Below, piece by piece: positions 7,315-15,916 of a DNA stretch of 64,000 bases. The notes under the pieces were generated by a model, which did no database searches, had not been told where the DNA came from, and worked only from the letters and a program-made list of their open reading frames with translations. Source of the DNA: Chersky-265 sp035275285 (GTDB lineage: Bacteria > Fibrobacterota > Fibrobacteria > UBA11236); contig DATENA010000271.1 in the NCBI GenBank assembly GCA_035275285.1, forward strand, positions 62,001 to 126,000, written 5' to 3'. The stretch's first letter is position 1, and each line of letters begins with the position of its first letter. The position numbers and the translations under genes were made by a program.

Positions 7315-8997
7315 TCAGTGGCGGAAATGCCGCGTTCCCGTGAAGACCATGGCCACGCCCAGCCTGTCCGCGGTGGCGATCACCTCCGGATCGCGCAGGG
7401 ATCCGCCCGGCTGGAGGATATGGCGGATGCCGCCCTGGTGGGCGGCCACCACGTTGTCGTCGAAAGGGAAGAACGCGTCCGAGGCCATGACGCACTTGGA
7501 AAGGGCCGCGTTCACGTAGGCTTCGGCCTCCGCGCCCATGAGGCCGTTGCGCTCGGCCTGGCGCCCGAGGTTCTCGCGGGCGCGCGGCTGGCACAGCTTG
7601 AGATTGGAATCGATGCGGTTGGGCTGGCCCGGGCCCATGCCCACCAGGGTGAACCGGCCGGGGGCGTATTCCTGCCCGATCACGATGGCGTTCGACTTGA
7701 CGTGCTTGCAGGCCTTCCAAGTGAACAAGGCGAGGGCGTTCAGGTTCTCCGGGAGCTTGGACGCCGTGGGGGATTCCCATTTGCGGTTGAGCTCCACGTC
7801 CCGGTCCTGCACCAGCATTCCGCCCAATATGTGCTTGTAGACCTTGCGGTCCGCGGCCGGGACCAGGGTGCCGATGTCCAGCAGGCGGATGTCCTTGCTC
7901 TTCTTCTGCAGGTATTCCAGGGCCTCGGGGGCGAAGCCCGGTGCGATGAGCAATTCCACGAAACGGCCCTTGAGCTTCTCGGCCGTGGCCAGGTCCACGG
8001 TGCGCGTCACCGCGATCACGGAACCGAACGCCGAGACGGGATCGCCTTCCCAGGCGGCTTCGAAAGCCTCGGCCAGGGTGGCGCCGGTGGCGTAGCCGCA
8101 GGGATTCATGTGCTTGATGATGGAGACGGCAGGGGACTCGCGCAGCTCGCGCGCCGATTCCAGCGCCGCGTCCGCGTCCACCAGGTTGTTGAAGCTGAGC
8201 TCTTTGCCGTGCAATTGCCTGGCCGAGCCGATGTTGGGCTCGCGGCCGGATCGGGCTTCCTTCTCGAGGAAGAACGTGGCCTTCTGATGGTCGTTCTCGC
8301 CGTAGCGCAGCGTCCTGCCTTCGACGAAGGACAGGCGCAGGGAAGGGGATTTCGCCAGGGTGGCCGACAGGTATTCGTCGATGGCGGAGTCGTAGTCCGC
8401 CGTATGGCGGAACACCTTCAGGGCCAAAGCCTGGCGGGTGGCGGGGGAGGTGTCGCCCTCGCGCTTGAGCTCCTGGACCACCTTGCCGTAATCGGCGGGA
8501 TCGCAGACCACGGTCACGAAGCGGTGGTTCTTGGCGGAGGAACGCAGCATGGCGGGGCCGCCGATGTCGATGTTCTCGATGGCCTCTTCCAGCGCCACGT
8601 CCGGTTTGGCCACGGTTTCGCGGAAGGGGTAGAGGTTCACGGCCACGATGTCGATGGATTCGATGCCGTGCTTGCGCATCTGCTCCCGGTGATCCGCGCT
8701 GTCGCGGATCCCGAGCAGGCCCCCGTGGATCTTGGGATGCAGGGTTTTCACCCGGCCGTCCAGGATTTCCGGCGAACCGGTGTATTCGGATATGGCCACG
8801 GCGGGCACGCCCTTTTCCCTCAGGAACTTCAGCGTGCCCCCGGTGCTGAGGATGCGGACGTCCATGCCGGCCAGGGCCTGGGCGAACTCCGGCAATCCGG
8901 TCTTGTCGGAAACGCTGATCAAGGCGGTTTTCTTGGCGGCTTGTCGCTCGGGAGTCGCTGATGCAACTCCACGCTCCTCGCTATCAGGGTTGTTCAC
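7315..8997 (-). CDS. purH: Bifunctional AICAR formyltransferase/IMP cyclohydrolase PurH
   Basis: PurH catalyses the last two steps of IMP synthesis: formylation of AICAR and ring closure. The N-terminal MGS-like cyclohydrolase domain shows SVSDKTGL, LSTGGT and RVKTLHPKIHGGLLG. The formyltransferase domain carries the KHMNPCGYA active-site segment (family: KH.NPCG) and SDAFFPFDD near the end. The 560-residue length is slightly long because of an N-terminal extension of about 20 residues before KKTALISVSDK. The start overlaps purC by 14 bases, so the two purine genes form a unit led by purC. Confidence 0.97.
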   Translation of the reverse strand: MNNPDSEERGVASATPERQAAKKTALISVSDKTGLPEFAQALAGMDVRILSTGGTLKFLREKGVPAVAISEYTGSPEILDGRVKTLHPKIHGGLLGIRDSADHREQMRKHGIESIDIVAVNLYPFRETVAKPDVALEEAIENIDIGGPAMLRSSAKNHRFVTVVCDPADYGKVVQELKREGDTSPATRQALALKVFRHTADYDSAIDEYLSATLAKSPSLRLSFVEGRTLRYGENDHQKATFFLEKEARSGREPNIGSARQLHGKELSFNNLVDADAALESARELRESPAVSIIKHMNPCGYATGATLAEAFEAAWEGDPVSAFGSVIAVTRTVDLATAEKLKGRFVELLIAPGFAPEALEYLQKKSKDIRLLDIGTLVPAADRKVYKHILGGMLVQDRDVELNRKWESPTASKLPENLNALALFTWKACKHVKSNAIVIGQEYAPGRFTLVGMGPGQPNRIDSNLKLCQPRARENLGRQAERNGLMGAEAEAYVNAALSKCVMASDAFFPFDDNVVAAHQGGIRHILQPGGSLRDPEVIATADRLGVAMVFTGTRHFRH

Positions 8998-9883
8998 GAA
9001 ATTCCTTTCCGGTCAGGAGCGCATAGGCTTCCAGGTATTTGCGGCGGGTGTTCTCCACCACCTCCGCGGGCAGCTCGGGACCGGGATAGGTCTTGCCCCA
9101 ATCGAGCGTGTTGAGATAATCGCGCACGTACTGTTTGTCGAAGCTGTCCTGCTCGCGCCCTTCCGCATAGCCTGCGGCGGGCCAGAAGCGCGAGGAGTCC
9201 GGCGTCAGCACTTCGTCGATGAGGATGGTCTTGCCGTCCACCACCCCGAACTCGAACTTGGTGTCCGCCAGGATGACCCCTTTTCCCAGGGCATAGGCGC
9301 GCGCGCGGGAGTAGATGTCCAGGGTCAGGCCGCGCAGGCGGTCCGCATCGGCCGGGCCGATCATCTTTTCCATGGCCTTGAAATCGATGTTCTCATCGTG
9401 GCCGACGTCGTTCTTGGCGGCGGGGGTGAACAAGGGCGGATCCAGCTTGCCGCTCAGCTTGAGGCCGGGAGGGAGGGCATGGCCGCACACCGCTCCCGTG
9501 GCCTGGTAATCCTTCCAGCCCGACCCCGCCAGGTAGCCGCGCGCCACGCATTCCACGTCGAAGCGCTTGGCTTTTTTCACCAGCATGAAGCGGCCGCGGA
9601 GATAGTCGCGATGGCGATCCAGGGAGGCCGGCAGATCCTTCACGTCCGCGGACAGGAAATGGCTGGGCACTCCCAGATGGTTGAACCAGAAAACCGACAG
9701 CTGGGTGAGGATCTTGCCTTTGTCCCGGATCGGGGTGGGCAAAACCACGTCGAAGGCGGAGAGGCGGTCGGTGGCCACCATCAGCAATTTGTCGCCCAAA
9801 TCATAGACATCCCGCACCTTGCCCCGGGAAAACAGGGGGATTTCGGTAATGGGCGGAGGGCTCGAGGTGACCGGGTCATGCAT
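8984..9883 (-). CDS. purC: Phosphoribosylaminoimidazole-succinocarboxamide synthase PurC
   Basis: PurC joins aspartate to CAIR in an ATP-dependent step of purine biosynthesis. The ATP-binding GKVRDVYDLGDKLLMVATDR and later SAFDVVLPTPI, ARGYLAGSGW and LIDEVLTPDSSR are diagnostic. At 299 residues it is the longer eukaryote/proteobacterial-like form. The start codon has no Shine-Dalgarno; a TTGACG-17-TATTTT promoter ends 6 bases before the ATG, implying a leaderless transcript. purH follows in a 14-base overlap. Confidence 0.97.
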   Translation of the reverse strand: MHDPVTSSPPPITEIPLFSRGKVRDVYDLGDKLLMVATDRLSAFDVVLPTPIRDKGKILTQLSVFWFNHLGVPSHFLSADVKDLPASLDRHRDYLRGRFMLVKKAKRFDVECVARGYLAGSGWKDYQATGAVCGHALPPGLKLSGKLDPPLFTPAAKNDVGHDENIDFKAMEKMIGPADADRLRGLTLDIYSRARAYALGKGVILADTKFEFGVVDGKTILIDEVLTPDSSRFWPAAGYAEGREQDSFDKQYVRDYLNTLDWGKTYPGPELPAEVVENTRRKYLEAYALLTGKEFREQP

Positions 9884-9889
9884 GGCCCA

Positions 9890-9918
9890 AAAATAGCCCC
9901 GTGGGGGAGGGGCGTCAA
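9890..9918 (-). promoter_or_regulatory. purCH promoter (sigma70-like)
   Basis: On the minus strand TTGACG is followed by exactly 17 bases and TATTTT, with the purC ATG 6 bases further on. The spacer contains a GCCCC/GGGGC inverted repeat which, with the T-run, could alternatively be read as a terminator for the upstream gene; the promoter spacing is the better fit. Confidence 0.6.
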
Positions 9919-9962
9919 TTTTGTCCGCGCAGGATCGAGAACGCCGCGGCCCGGAATGGGGC

Positions 9963-10955
9963 CTATTTGCGCAGGGTGCTGTCGGACGGGGCGGGAATCG
10001 ATGGGGACCGGGCGCCGAAATGATACCACAGGTTCAGGGAGGCCTGAACGGCGGAGCTTTCCCAATGCGCGTTTCCCGCGGGAGCACTGTAACGCACGAT
10101 ATCGGTCCAAGGCCGCCGCGACTTGAAATCCTGGCGCAGGAAACCGATGGCTCCGGCCAATTGCCAGGGACCGGCGAGGGACTGCTGGATGCCGAATTGG
10201 ATTTCATAGCCGGAGCCGTAGGGCCGGAAGCGCGCCGCGGCGGAACCGTAGGGCGTGTAGAGTTCCGTGCGGCCCAGGTTCCAGTACAGCACTCCTTGCG
10301 CGAACAGGCCCAACCCTCCCGTGACGGAAAGCAGGGCGGGCGGAACGTAATAGCGCAGGCCGGCGCCGCCGAGATTGGCCTGCACGGCGAACCATTCGTC
10401 TCCCACGTGGCGGGAGTTCTTGTCTCCCAGAATGGCCGTTTGTTTATACCAATAGGAGTGGGTCTTGACCACCAAATCCACGTAGGCTCCCAGGGGCAGG
10501 ATGGCTTGCAGGCCTATGGGAAAGGCCAGATGCACGGGATCATAGTCCTGCAACACTTTGAGGCTGTCGTTGGCTCTTTCCGTTTCCAGGCCTTCCAGGG
10601 CGCTTTTGAAAACCTCTTTGGCGTCCAGATCGAAGAAATCGACCCCCAGGCAGGCCGAGACGGCGGGATGCCGCTTACGTAGCTTGGCAGTTACGGTGTC
10701 GGTCCGGGCCAGGCTGTCCGCGCGGGTCTTGGGCGCCGCGGCCGCGGCGGGAGCGGCGGACCAGGGCGAGGGCCCGGCCTCCACCTTTCTGAAGGGATCC
10801 TCCGCGGCGGAATCCGGCTTGAAGGCGGGCAGGGAGTCGGCCGCGGATTGCGCATGGGAAATCCCGGCGGGAAGGGCGATGCAGGCCAGCGCCCAGAACA
10901 GGCCCAGGCGAGGGCGGCCGGTCCGGGGCGCGGCCGGCCCCGTCATCCCTTCCAT
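9963..10955 (-). CDS. Predicted outer-membrane beta-barrel protein
   Basis: I do not recognise a named family. The 330-residue product has a signal peptide (hydrophobic LGLFWALACIALPAGISHAQS), a Pro/Ala/Asp-rich linker, then alternating aromatic and small residues typical of barrel strands (for example DLVVKTHSYWY, SGYEIQFGIQQSL, AVQASLNLWYHFG). The first ATG lies one base after the nadD stop, so it is the last gene of the cpoB-bamD-nadD transcript. An ATG three codons later is equally possible. Confidence 0.7.
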   Translation of the reverse strand: MEGMTGPAAPRTGRPRLGLFWALACIALPAGISHAQSAADSLPAFKPDSAAEDPFRKVEAGPSPWSAAPAAAAAPKTRADSLARTDTVTAKLRKRHPAVSACLGVDFFDLDAKEVFKSALEGLETERANDSLKVLQDYDPVHLAFPIGLQAILPLGAYVDLVVKTHSYWYKQTAILGDKNSRHVGDEWFAVQANLGGAGLRYYVPPALLSVTGGLGLFAQGVLYWNLGRTELYTPYGSAAARFRPYGSGYEIQFGIQQSLAGPWQLAGAIGFLRQDFKSRRPWTDIVRYSAPAGNAHWESSAVQASLNLWYHFGARSPSIPAPSDSTLRK

Positions 10956-10956
10956 C

Positions 10957-11550
10957 CTACGCGGCCCCCGGGGACCCGATTCCATACAGTCCGTGCTTGG
11001 CGATATAGGCGCGGATCTCAAGGAGCACGCCGGCCGCCTCCATGTCCCCGGTTTTCTCCAGGGTTTCCCGGATGAGCCGGGATTCTCCCGCCACGGGCGA
11101 CATTTGCAATTCCTGCACGCCGTGGGGGATTTTGCTGCCCATGGCATGCCCTTGCCGGGGATAGACCAGCATGGTGACTTCCCGGAGCACGTCCTGCCAG
11201 CGATGCCAGGTGGGGAAGATGGCCCAGTTGTCGGAGCCGATCAGGAAGAACCATTCATGGCCCGCGCCGTTCTCGTGCTTGAGGGCCTTGATGGTGTTGA
11301 GGGAGTAGGACGGGCTGGAAAGCTGGGCTTCCACGTCCGATACCGCGTTTCCGGGCATGCCGGCCACGGCCAGGCGCACCATCGCCAGGCGATGCTCGAA
11401 AGGGGTTCCCGGCTTCGATTTGTGGGGCGGATCCTGGGCGGGCACCCAGAGGATCTTATCGAGCTGCAAGGCGGAAGCGGCGGATTCGGCCAGATGCCTG
11501 TGGCCCTCATGGGGGGGGTCGAAGGAACCGCCGAAAATGCAGTATTTCAC
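10957..11550 (-). CDS. nadD: Nicotinate-nucleotide adenylyltransferase NadD
   Basis: NadD adenylates nicotinate mononucleotide in NAD synthesis. The nucleotidyltransferase motif FGGSFDPPHEGHRHLAE (GxFDPxHxGH) is near the start, with PPHKSKPGTPFEHRLAMVRLA and FFLIGSDNWAIFPTWHRW matching the family. The length of 197 residues is normal. Translation most likely starts at the GTG of a GTGA overlap with the upstream BamD-like gene; the frame is open upstream but only within that gene. Confidence 0.95.
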   Translation of the reverse strand: MKYCIFGGSFDPPHEGHRHLAESAASALQLDKILWVPAQDPPHKSKPGTPFEHRLAMVRLAVAGMPGNAVSDVEAQLSSPSYSLNTIKALKHENGAGHEWFFLIGSDNWAIFPTWHRWQDVLREVTMLVYPRQGHAMGSKIPHGVQELQMSPVAGESRLIRETLEKTGDMEAAGVLLEIRAYIAKHGLYGIGSPGAA

Positions 11551-12437
11551 ATCGCTTCCTGGCGCTTGCCTTGCTCCTGCTCGTCTTTCTTCTGCCGGGC
11601 CAGCTTGATGCGGGCCTTCTCCAGGTCGCGGTAGGCATCCTTCACCTTTTCCTTGAACGGATCGTCCTTGGCGATGCCGTCGAATTTGCCGAGATAGGAA
11701 TCGGCTTCGTCGAATTGGCCCATTTCGATGTAGCACAGCGCCAGGCGGAGATTGATATCGCGTTGGTTCACCCTTCCGCCGAACTCCTTGAGCAGGTTCT
11801 TGTAATAGATGGCGGCGGCTTGGGGTTCCCCCATGCGGCGGTAGAGCTTGGCGATCATCATCTGCTTTTCCACCAGCAGGTCGCGCAACTTGTCCACCTC
11901 CGCCTTGGCGCTGTCGGCGCGCGGCCCGTCGGGATATTCGTCCAGGAAGTTCTCGTAGGCGGCGATGGCGTCCAGGGTCTTGGTCTGATCCCGGGACGGG
12001 GTCTCCACCTGTTTGGCGGCCACTTCCGCGCTGCGGTAGCCCGCCAGTTCCCCGTATTTCTTGGAGGAGGGGAACTCCTTGAGGAAGGAGGCGTATTCCT
12101 GCTCGGCTTCTTCCCATTCCTTGAGGCCGTAATGGGTTTCCCCCAGGTCGAACAAGGCCTCTTCCGTGAACGGAGAGCCCGGGCAGGAGGTCACCAGTTC
12201 GGAGAGCAATTCCTTGGCCTGGACGTATTTCTTCTTGTCGAACTTCGGCTTGGCCTTGTCCCATTTTTCCTGGCAGGATTGCTCCTGGGTCAGCTTTTTG
12301 CCCGAGGAGCAGGCGAGGAGGGAGAAGGCGCCCAAAGCGGCGATGGCCAGGACGGAGCATTTCCTTCCGGAAGGGAAAACCCCGGGTTTGGCTGAGTCAG
12401 CGGAAAAAGGCATGTGGGCCCCGATTCGAGAATGCAT
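11547..12437 (-). CDS. BamD/ComL-like outer-membrane assembly lipoprotein
   Basis: A 296-residue lipoprotein with a type II signal ending SLLAC and then tetratricopeptide-like repeats (YVQAKELLSELVTSCPGSPF, WEEAEQEYASFLKEFPSS, AIAAYENFLDEYPDG). This layout matches BamD, which helps insert beta-barrel proteins into the outer membrane. It is longer than E. coli BamD (about 245) because of an extra repeat and a charged tail. The ATG at 12413 is an alternative start giving a shorter signal peptide. It lies between cpoB and nadD on one strand. Confidence 0.75.
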   Translation of the reverse strand: MHSRIGAHMPFSADSAKPGVFPSGRKCSVLAIAALGAFSLLACSSGKKLTQEQSCQEKWDKAKPKFDKKKYVQAKELLSELVTSCPGSPFTEEALFDLGETHYGLKEWEEAEQEYASFLKEFPSSKKYGELAGYRSAEVAAKQVETPSRDQTKTLDAIAAYENFLDEYPDGPRADSAKAEVDKLRDLLVEKQMMIAKLYRRMGEPQAAAIYYKNLLKEFGGRVNQRDINLRLALCYIEMGQFDEADSYLGKFDGIAKDDPFKEKVKDAYRDLEKARIKLARQKKDEQEQGKRQEAM

Positions 12438-12457
12438 GCGCTTGGCGCCTGCCCTGT

Positions 12458-13381
12458 TTATTCCAATTTGGCCAATTCTTCTTTAGCCCGTTCGGTATAT
12501 TCGCTATCGGGGTACAAAGATACAACTTTTTTGAACTCCTCGGCAGCCAGCTTCTTCTCGCCCAACCGCAGGTAGCAATAGCCCAATTTGAGCTGGGCGT
12601 CGTCGGCTTTTTCCGTCTCCGGGAAGGCGAACACCTTGCGGAATCCGGTGATGGCCTTGGCGTAATTGCCTTGGGCGAATTGGCATTCCCCGATCCAATA
12701 ATAACAGTTGTCCGCATAGGTGCTGGCGGGGAACTTCTTGAGCAACTCCTCGAAGCGCCCCACCGCCTGGCCATAGTCGCGCCCATAATAGAGATCGAAG
12801 GCTTTCTTGTAGAGCTGCGCTTCCGCATCGCTGGCCGGAGGTTTCCGGGCGGGCGCTTTGGGGGGGAAAGGCTTGAGGGTGATTTTCGGGGCCGCGTCGG
12901 GATCGGCGGGGGCCGTTTCCTTCGAGGCCGCGGAGGTGTCCAGGGAGGTGGGCGCGAAGGTGGCCATCCCTTTGGGAGCGGGCGCCCCCCGGGCCAGGCG
13001 ATCTTCCAGGCCGCGCAATTGCTGGGTCATCAGGGCCATTTGCTGGGTGAGTTCATCGAGCTTGGACACGGGAAGATTGGCGAGCTCGTCCCCCAGGGAG
13101 GAAATGCGGCCTTCCAACTCGCGGACCTTGGAGGCGAGGGTCTGCAATTCGAGCTTGTTCTCCTGGGCCAGCTTGAGGGCTTCGTCCGAATTCTCCTTGA
13201 GCTGGAGCACGTCGATTTCCGGCAGAGAAGGATCGCCGGAGCGGGTCTTGGGGGCGGTGGCGCAAGCGCACAGGAACAGCAGGGCGGCGGCGGCGGAATA
13301 CGGGCGGAGGGACGGGAAGGAAAGGCGCGCGCGCGGGCCACGAAACGGCGATTTCGTCGGTATCCGGTTCCCATTTCCCAT
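12458..13381 (-). CDS. cpoB: Tol-Pal system protein CpoB/YbgF-like
   Basis: The 307-residue product has a lipobox (LLFLCAC), a central coiled coil (about residues 60-130), a Pro/Ala-rich linker, and a C-terminal TPR domain starting AEAQLYKKAFDLYYGRDYGQA that is characteristic of CpoB/YbgF. CpoB coordinates outer-membrane constriction and peptidoglycan synthesis through Tol-Pal; no tol genes lie nearby. E. coli CpoB is periplasmic, so the lipid anchor is a variation. I chose the ATG of MGNGNR; an in-frame TTG four codons earlier is less likely. Confidence 0.8.
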   Translation of the reverse strand: MGNGNRIPTKSPFRGPRARLSFPSLRPYSAAAALLFLCACATAPKTRSGDPSLPEIDVLQLKENSDEALKLAQENKLELQTLASKVRELEGRISSLGDELANLPVSKLDELTQQMALMTQQLRGLEDRLARGAPAPKGMATFAPTSLDTSAASKETAPADPDAAPKITLKPFPPKAPARKPPASDAEAQLYKKAFDLYYGRDYGQAVGRFEELLKKFPASTYADNCYYWIGECQFAQGNYAKAITGFRKVFAFPETEKADDAQLKLGYCYLRLGEKKLAAEEFKKVVSLYPDSEYTERAKEELAKLE

Positions 13382-13396
13382 GTTATATCGCAATCC

Positions 13397-13425
13397 TGTT
13401 TACTTACTTTAAGATGTAGTATATT
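13397..13425 (+). promoter_or_regulatory. Putative lptF promoter
   Basis: TGTTTA, 17 bases, then TATATT; the lptF ATG begins 8 bases after the -10 with no Shine-Dalgarno between. The -10 is good and the -35 is weak. Confidence 0.45.
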
Positions 13426-13433
13426 CAACTGGA

Positions 13434-14840
13434 ATGATACTAGCAAGGTATATCCTGAAGGAGCATGTCGCCCCTTTCTTTTATGCCTTGTTCGTGATCA
13501 CCTTCCTCTTCCTGGTCGACTTCCTCATCCGCATCCTCTCCTCGATCCTCTCCAAGGGCCTGGGGTGGCGCGTGGTCCTGGAAATCCTGGTGCTGAACCT
13601 GGCCTGGATGTTGGCCCTTTCCATCCCCATGGCGGTCCTGGTCGCCACCCTCATGGCCTTCGGGCGGTTCTCCTCGGACAACGAGATCACGGCCATGAAG
13701 TCCCTGGGGATATCGCCTTTCCGGGCCATGCTCCCGGCCCTGATCGTCGCCTGCCTGCTGGGGGCGGGCCTGGTCTATTTCAACAACGACATCCTTCCGG
13801 AAGCCAACTTCCGCGCGGCCGCCCTCCGCAACGACATCGGCCGCAAGAAACCCACGGCCCTGATCACGCCCCGCACCCTGATCCGGGACTTCGAGAACTA
13901 CCTCATCTGGATCGAAAGGCTGGACCAGGCCACGGGCCAGCTGGGCGGCGTGCGCATCTACAGCGTGGAACCGGGCAAGCCCGTGCGCTACACCTACGCG
14001 GATTCCGCCTCCATGGAATACGCCAACGGGGGCAAGAGCATCCTCATCCACCTCCAGGCGGGGGAGAACCATTTCGTGGATCCCAAGGAGACCGCCAACT
14101 ACGTGCGCGTCCGCTTCCGCACCCAGGACGTGGCCATCGACAACGTGGACGCCACCCTGGAGCGGCACCAGCGTTCCTACCGCACGGACCGGGAAATGTC
14201 CATCCAGGAAATGGCCGGCATCGTCAAGGCCAGCGAGAACCGCCTGACCGGGCTGCGCCAGGAGTACCGCGAGAAGATCTTCGACGAACTCCGGGCGCTG
14301 GACATCGTCCTTTCCGCCGATACCGTCAAGGACGTGCCGCCCCGCCTGCTGCAGGGGAAATGGTGGAAGGACGACCCCATCGGCACCATCGCCTATGCGG
14401 AGGTGAAACGCCAGGAGAAGGACAAGATCTACCTGATCGAGCGCTACGAGCGCCGGGAGGAGAACGAGCTCAAGGAGATCAGCCAGTTCATGGTGGAAAT
14501 CCACAAGAAATTCTCCATCCCCGTGGCCTGCCTGGTGTTCGTATTCATCGGCGTGCCGCTCGGGATCATGGCGCGGCGCGGCGGCATCGGTACGGGCGTC
14601 ATCTACAGCGTGGCGTTCTACCTGCTGTATTGGGTGTGCATGATCCGCGGGGAGGTGCTGGCCGACCGGCTCATCATCCGGCCCTGGGTGGCGATGTGGG
14701 CGCCCAACATCATCGTGGGGATGGGCGGCCTGTTCCTGGTCTTCCGCATGGCCCGGGAGAATTACCTCAACAACATCTCCCTGCCGCAGAAGCTCTTCCG
14801 CCTGGTCTGGCGCCGGAGCCCCAAGGGGACGGCCGCATGA
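13434..14840 (+). CDS. lptF: LPS export permease LptF (YjgP/YjgQ family)
   Basis: A 468-residue inner-membrane permease of the LptF/LptG family, which extracts lipopolysaccharide from the inner membrane with LptB. Three N-terminal membrane segments (about residues 15-35, 50-75, 100-120) precede a long periplasmic beta-jellyroll-like domain and three C-terminal segments. IRILSSILSKGL and SLGISPFRAMLP (coupling-helix region) are typical. The periplasmic part has an extra charged region (about residues 230-330), making it longer than E. coli LptF (366). lptG starts in its stop codon. Confidence 0.88.
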   Translation: MILARYILKEHVAPFFYALFVITFLFLVDFLIRILSSILSKGLGWRVVLEILVLNLAWMLALSIPMAVLVATLMAFGRFSSDNEITAMKSLGISPFRAMLPALIVACLLGAGLVYFNNDILPEANFRAAALRNDIGRKKPTALITPRTLIRDFENYLIWIERLDQATGQLGGVRIYSVEPGKPVRYTYADSASMEYANGGKSILIHLQAGENHFVDPKETANYVRVRFRTQDVAIDNVDATLERHQRSYRTDREMSIQEMAGIVKASENRLTGLRQEYREKIFDELRALDIVLSADTVKDVPPRLLQGKWWKDDPIGTIAYAEVKRQEKDKIYLIERYERREENELKEISQFMVEIHKKFSIPVACLVFVFIGVPLGIMARRGGIGTGVIYSVAFYLLYWVCMIRGEVLADRLIIRPWVAMWAPNIIVGMGGLFLVFRMARENYLNNISLPQKLFRLVWRRSPKGTAA

Positions 14841-15916
14841 AGATCCATACCCGCCACGTGCTCAAGGCGTTCCTGGGCCTTCTGCTCCTGACCGTGATCT
14901 CCATCGTGGTGATCTTCGTGGTCATCGATTTCGTCGGCAACAGCAAGATCTGGCTGACCCGGACCCCGAAAGAGGTGTTCCGCTATTACCTGGACTTCCT
15001 CCCGCACATCCTCTACCTGATCCTGCCCATCGCCATGCTGCTGGCTTCCGTCTTCTCCATCGGGAACATGTCCCGGAACCTGGAGCTCGTGGCCCTGCGC
15101 GCGGCCGGCGTCCCGGTGGTGCGCATTTTGGCGCCGATCCTCCTGTTCGGATTGATCGCCAGCGGGGTGATGTTCTGGTTCGAGGACGCCGTCCTGCCGG
15201 ATGCGAACCACCGCCGCTACGAGATCAACGAGCCCAAGTCCCAGGACGGGGACCAGGGCGGCGATCCCCTGGAGAAGTTCAATTACCTCTTCACCGCCTC
15301 GGACGGCATGGTGCTGTATTTCGATTTCTACTCGGGCCACCGCAACACCGGGCAGGGCATCACCGTCATCACCCAGCCCAAGCACGGGCCCATGGAAATG
15401 CGCATCGACGCCCGTTCCATGGCCTGGGACAAGGATCGCTGGCTGCTGCGGGACGGCACCAAGCGGGTCTTCTACAAGGGCGTGCTGGAATCCTTCCCGT
15501 TCAAGGAACTGCCCTTTCCGGAGTTCAAGGACAAGCCCATGGACCTGCTGGACGACCGCTCCTATCCGGAGGAGATGGGCATCCAGGAACTGGATCGCCG
15601 CATCGCCATCCTCAAGCGGTCCGGGGAGTCTTCCCGCGTCCTGGAGACGGAGCGCCACTTCCGCTTTTCCAGCAGCCTGGTGAACCTGTTCATGGCCCTG
15701 ATAGGCACCGCCATGTCCGTCCATACGGTGAAATCGGGGTTGGCCCGCAACTTCGGCGTCGCCCTGCTGATCACCTTCCTGTATTACGTGGCCCTGCGCC
15801 TGGGCCTGGTCATGGGCCAGAACGGAAGCCTGTCCCCGGTGATGGGCGCCTGGCTCGGCAATCTCATCTTCGCGCCCCTGGGATTCCTGCTCCTCTGGAA
15901 GGCGGCCCGCGTGTGA
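14837..15916 (+). CDS. lptG: LPS export permease LptG (YjgP/YjgQ family)
   Basis: The 359-residue partner of LptF, with the same six-helix plan: N-terminal LLLLTVISIVVIFVVIDFV, a second and third helix around residues 55-120, a periplasmic domain, and three helices at the end (NLFMALIGTAM, NFGVALLITFLYYVALRLG, IFAPLGFLLLW). NLELVALRAAGVPVVRIL is the coupling-helix signature. ATG overlaps the lptF stop (ATGA) and its own stop overlaps the next gene (GTGA), so three genes are translationally coupled. Confidence 0.88.
   Translation: MKIHTRHVLKAFLGLLLLTVISIVVIFVVIDFVGNSKIWLTRTPKEVFRYYLDFLPHILYLILPIAMLLASVFSIGNMSRNLELVALRAAGVPVVRILAPILLFGLIASGVMFWFEDAVLPDANHRRYEINEPKSQDGDQGGDPLEKFNYLFTASDGMVLYFDFYSGHRNTGQGITVITQPKHGPMEMRIDARSMAWDKDRWLLRDGTKRVFYKGVLESFPFKELPFPEFKDKPMDLLDDRSYPEEMGIQELDRRIAILKRSGESSRVLETERHFRFSSSLVNLFMALIGTAMSVHTVKSGLARNFGVALLITFLYYVALRLGLVMGQNGSLSPVMGAWLGNLIFAPLGFLLLWKAARV

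Noticed and set aside
9886..9913. GC stem followed by a T-run upstream of purC, read as a terminator of the outer-membrane protein gene
   Set aside because: The same bases give TTGACG, exactly 17 bases, TATTTT and the ATG 6 bases later; the promoter reading explains more, although a dual role remains possible.
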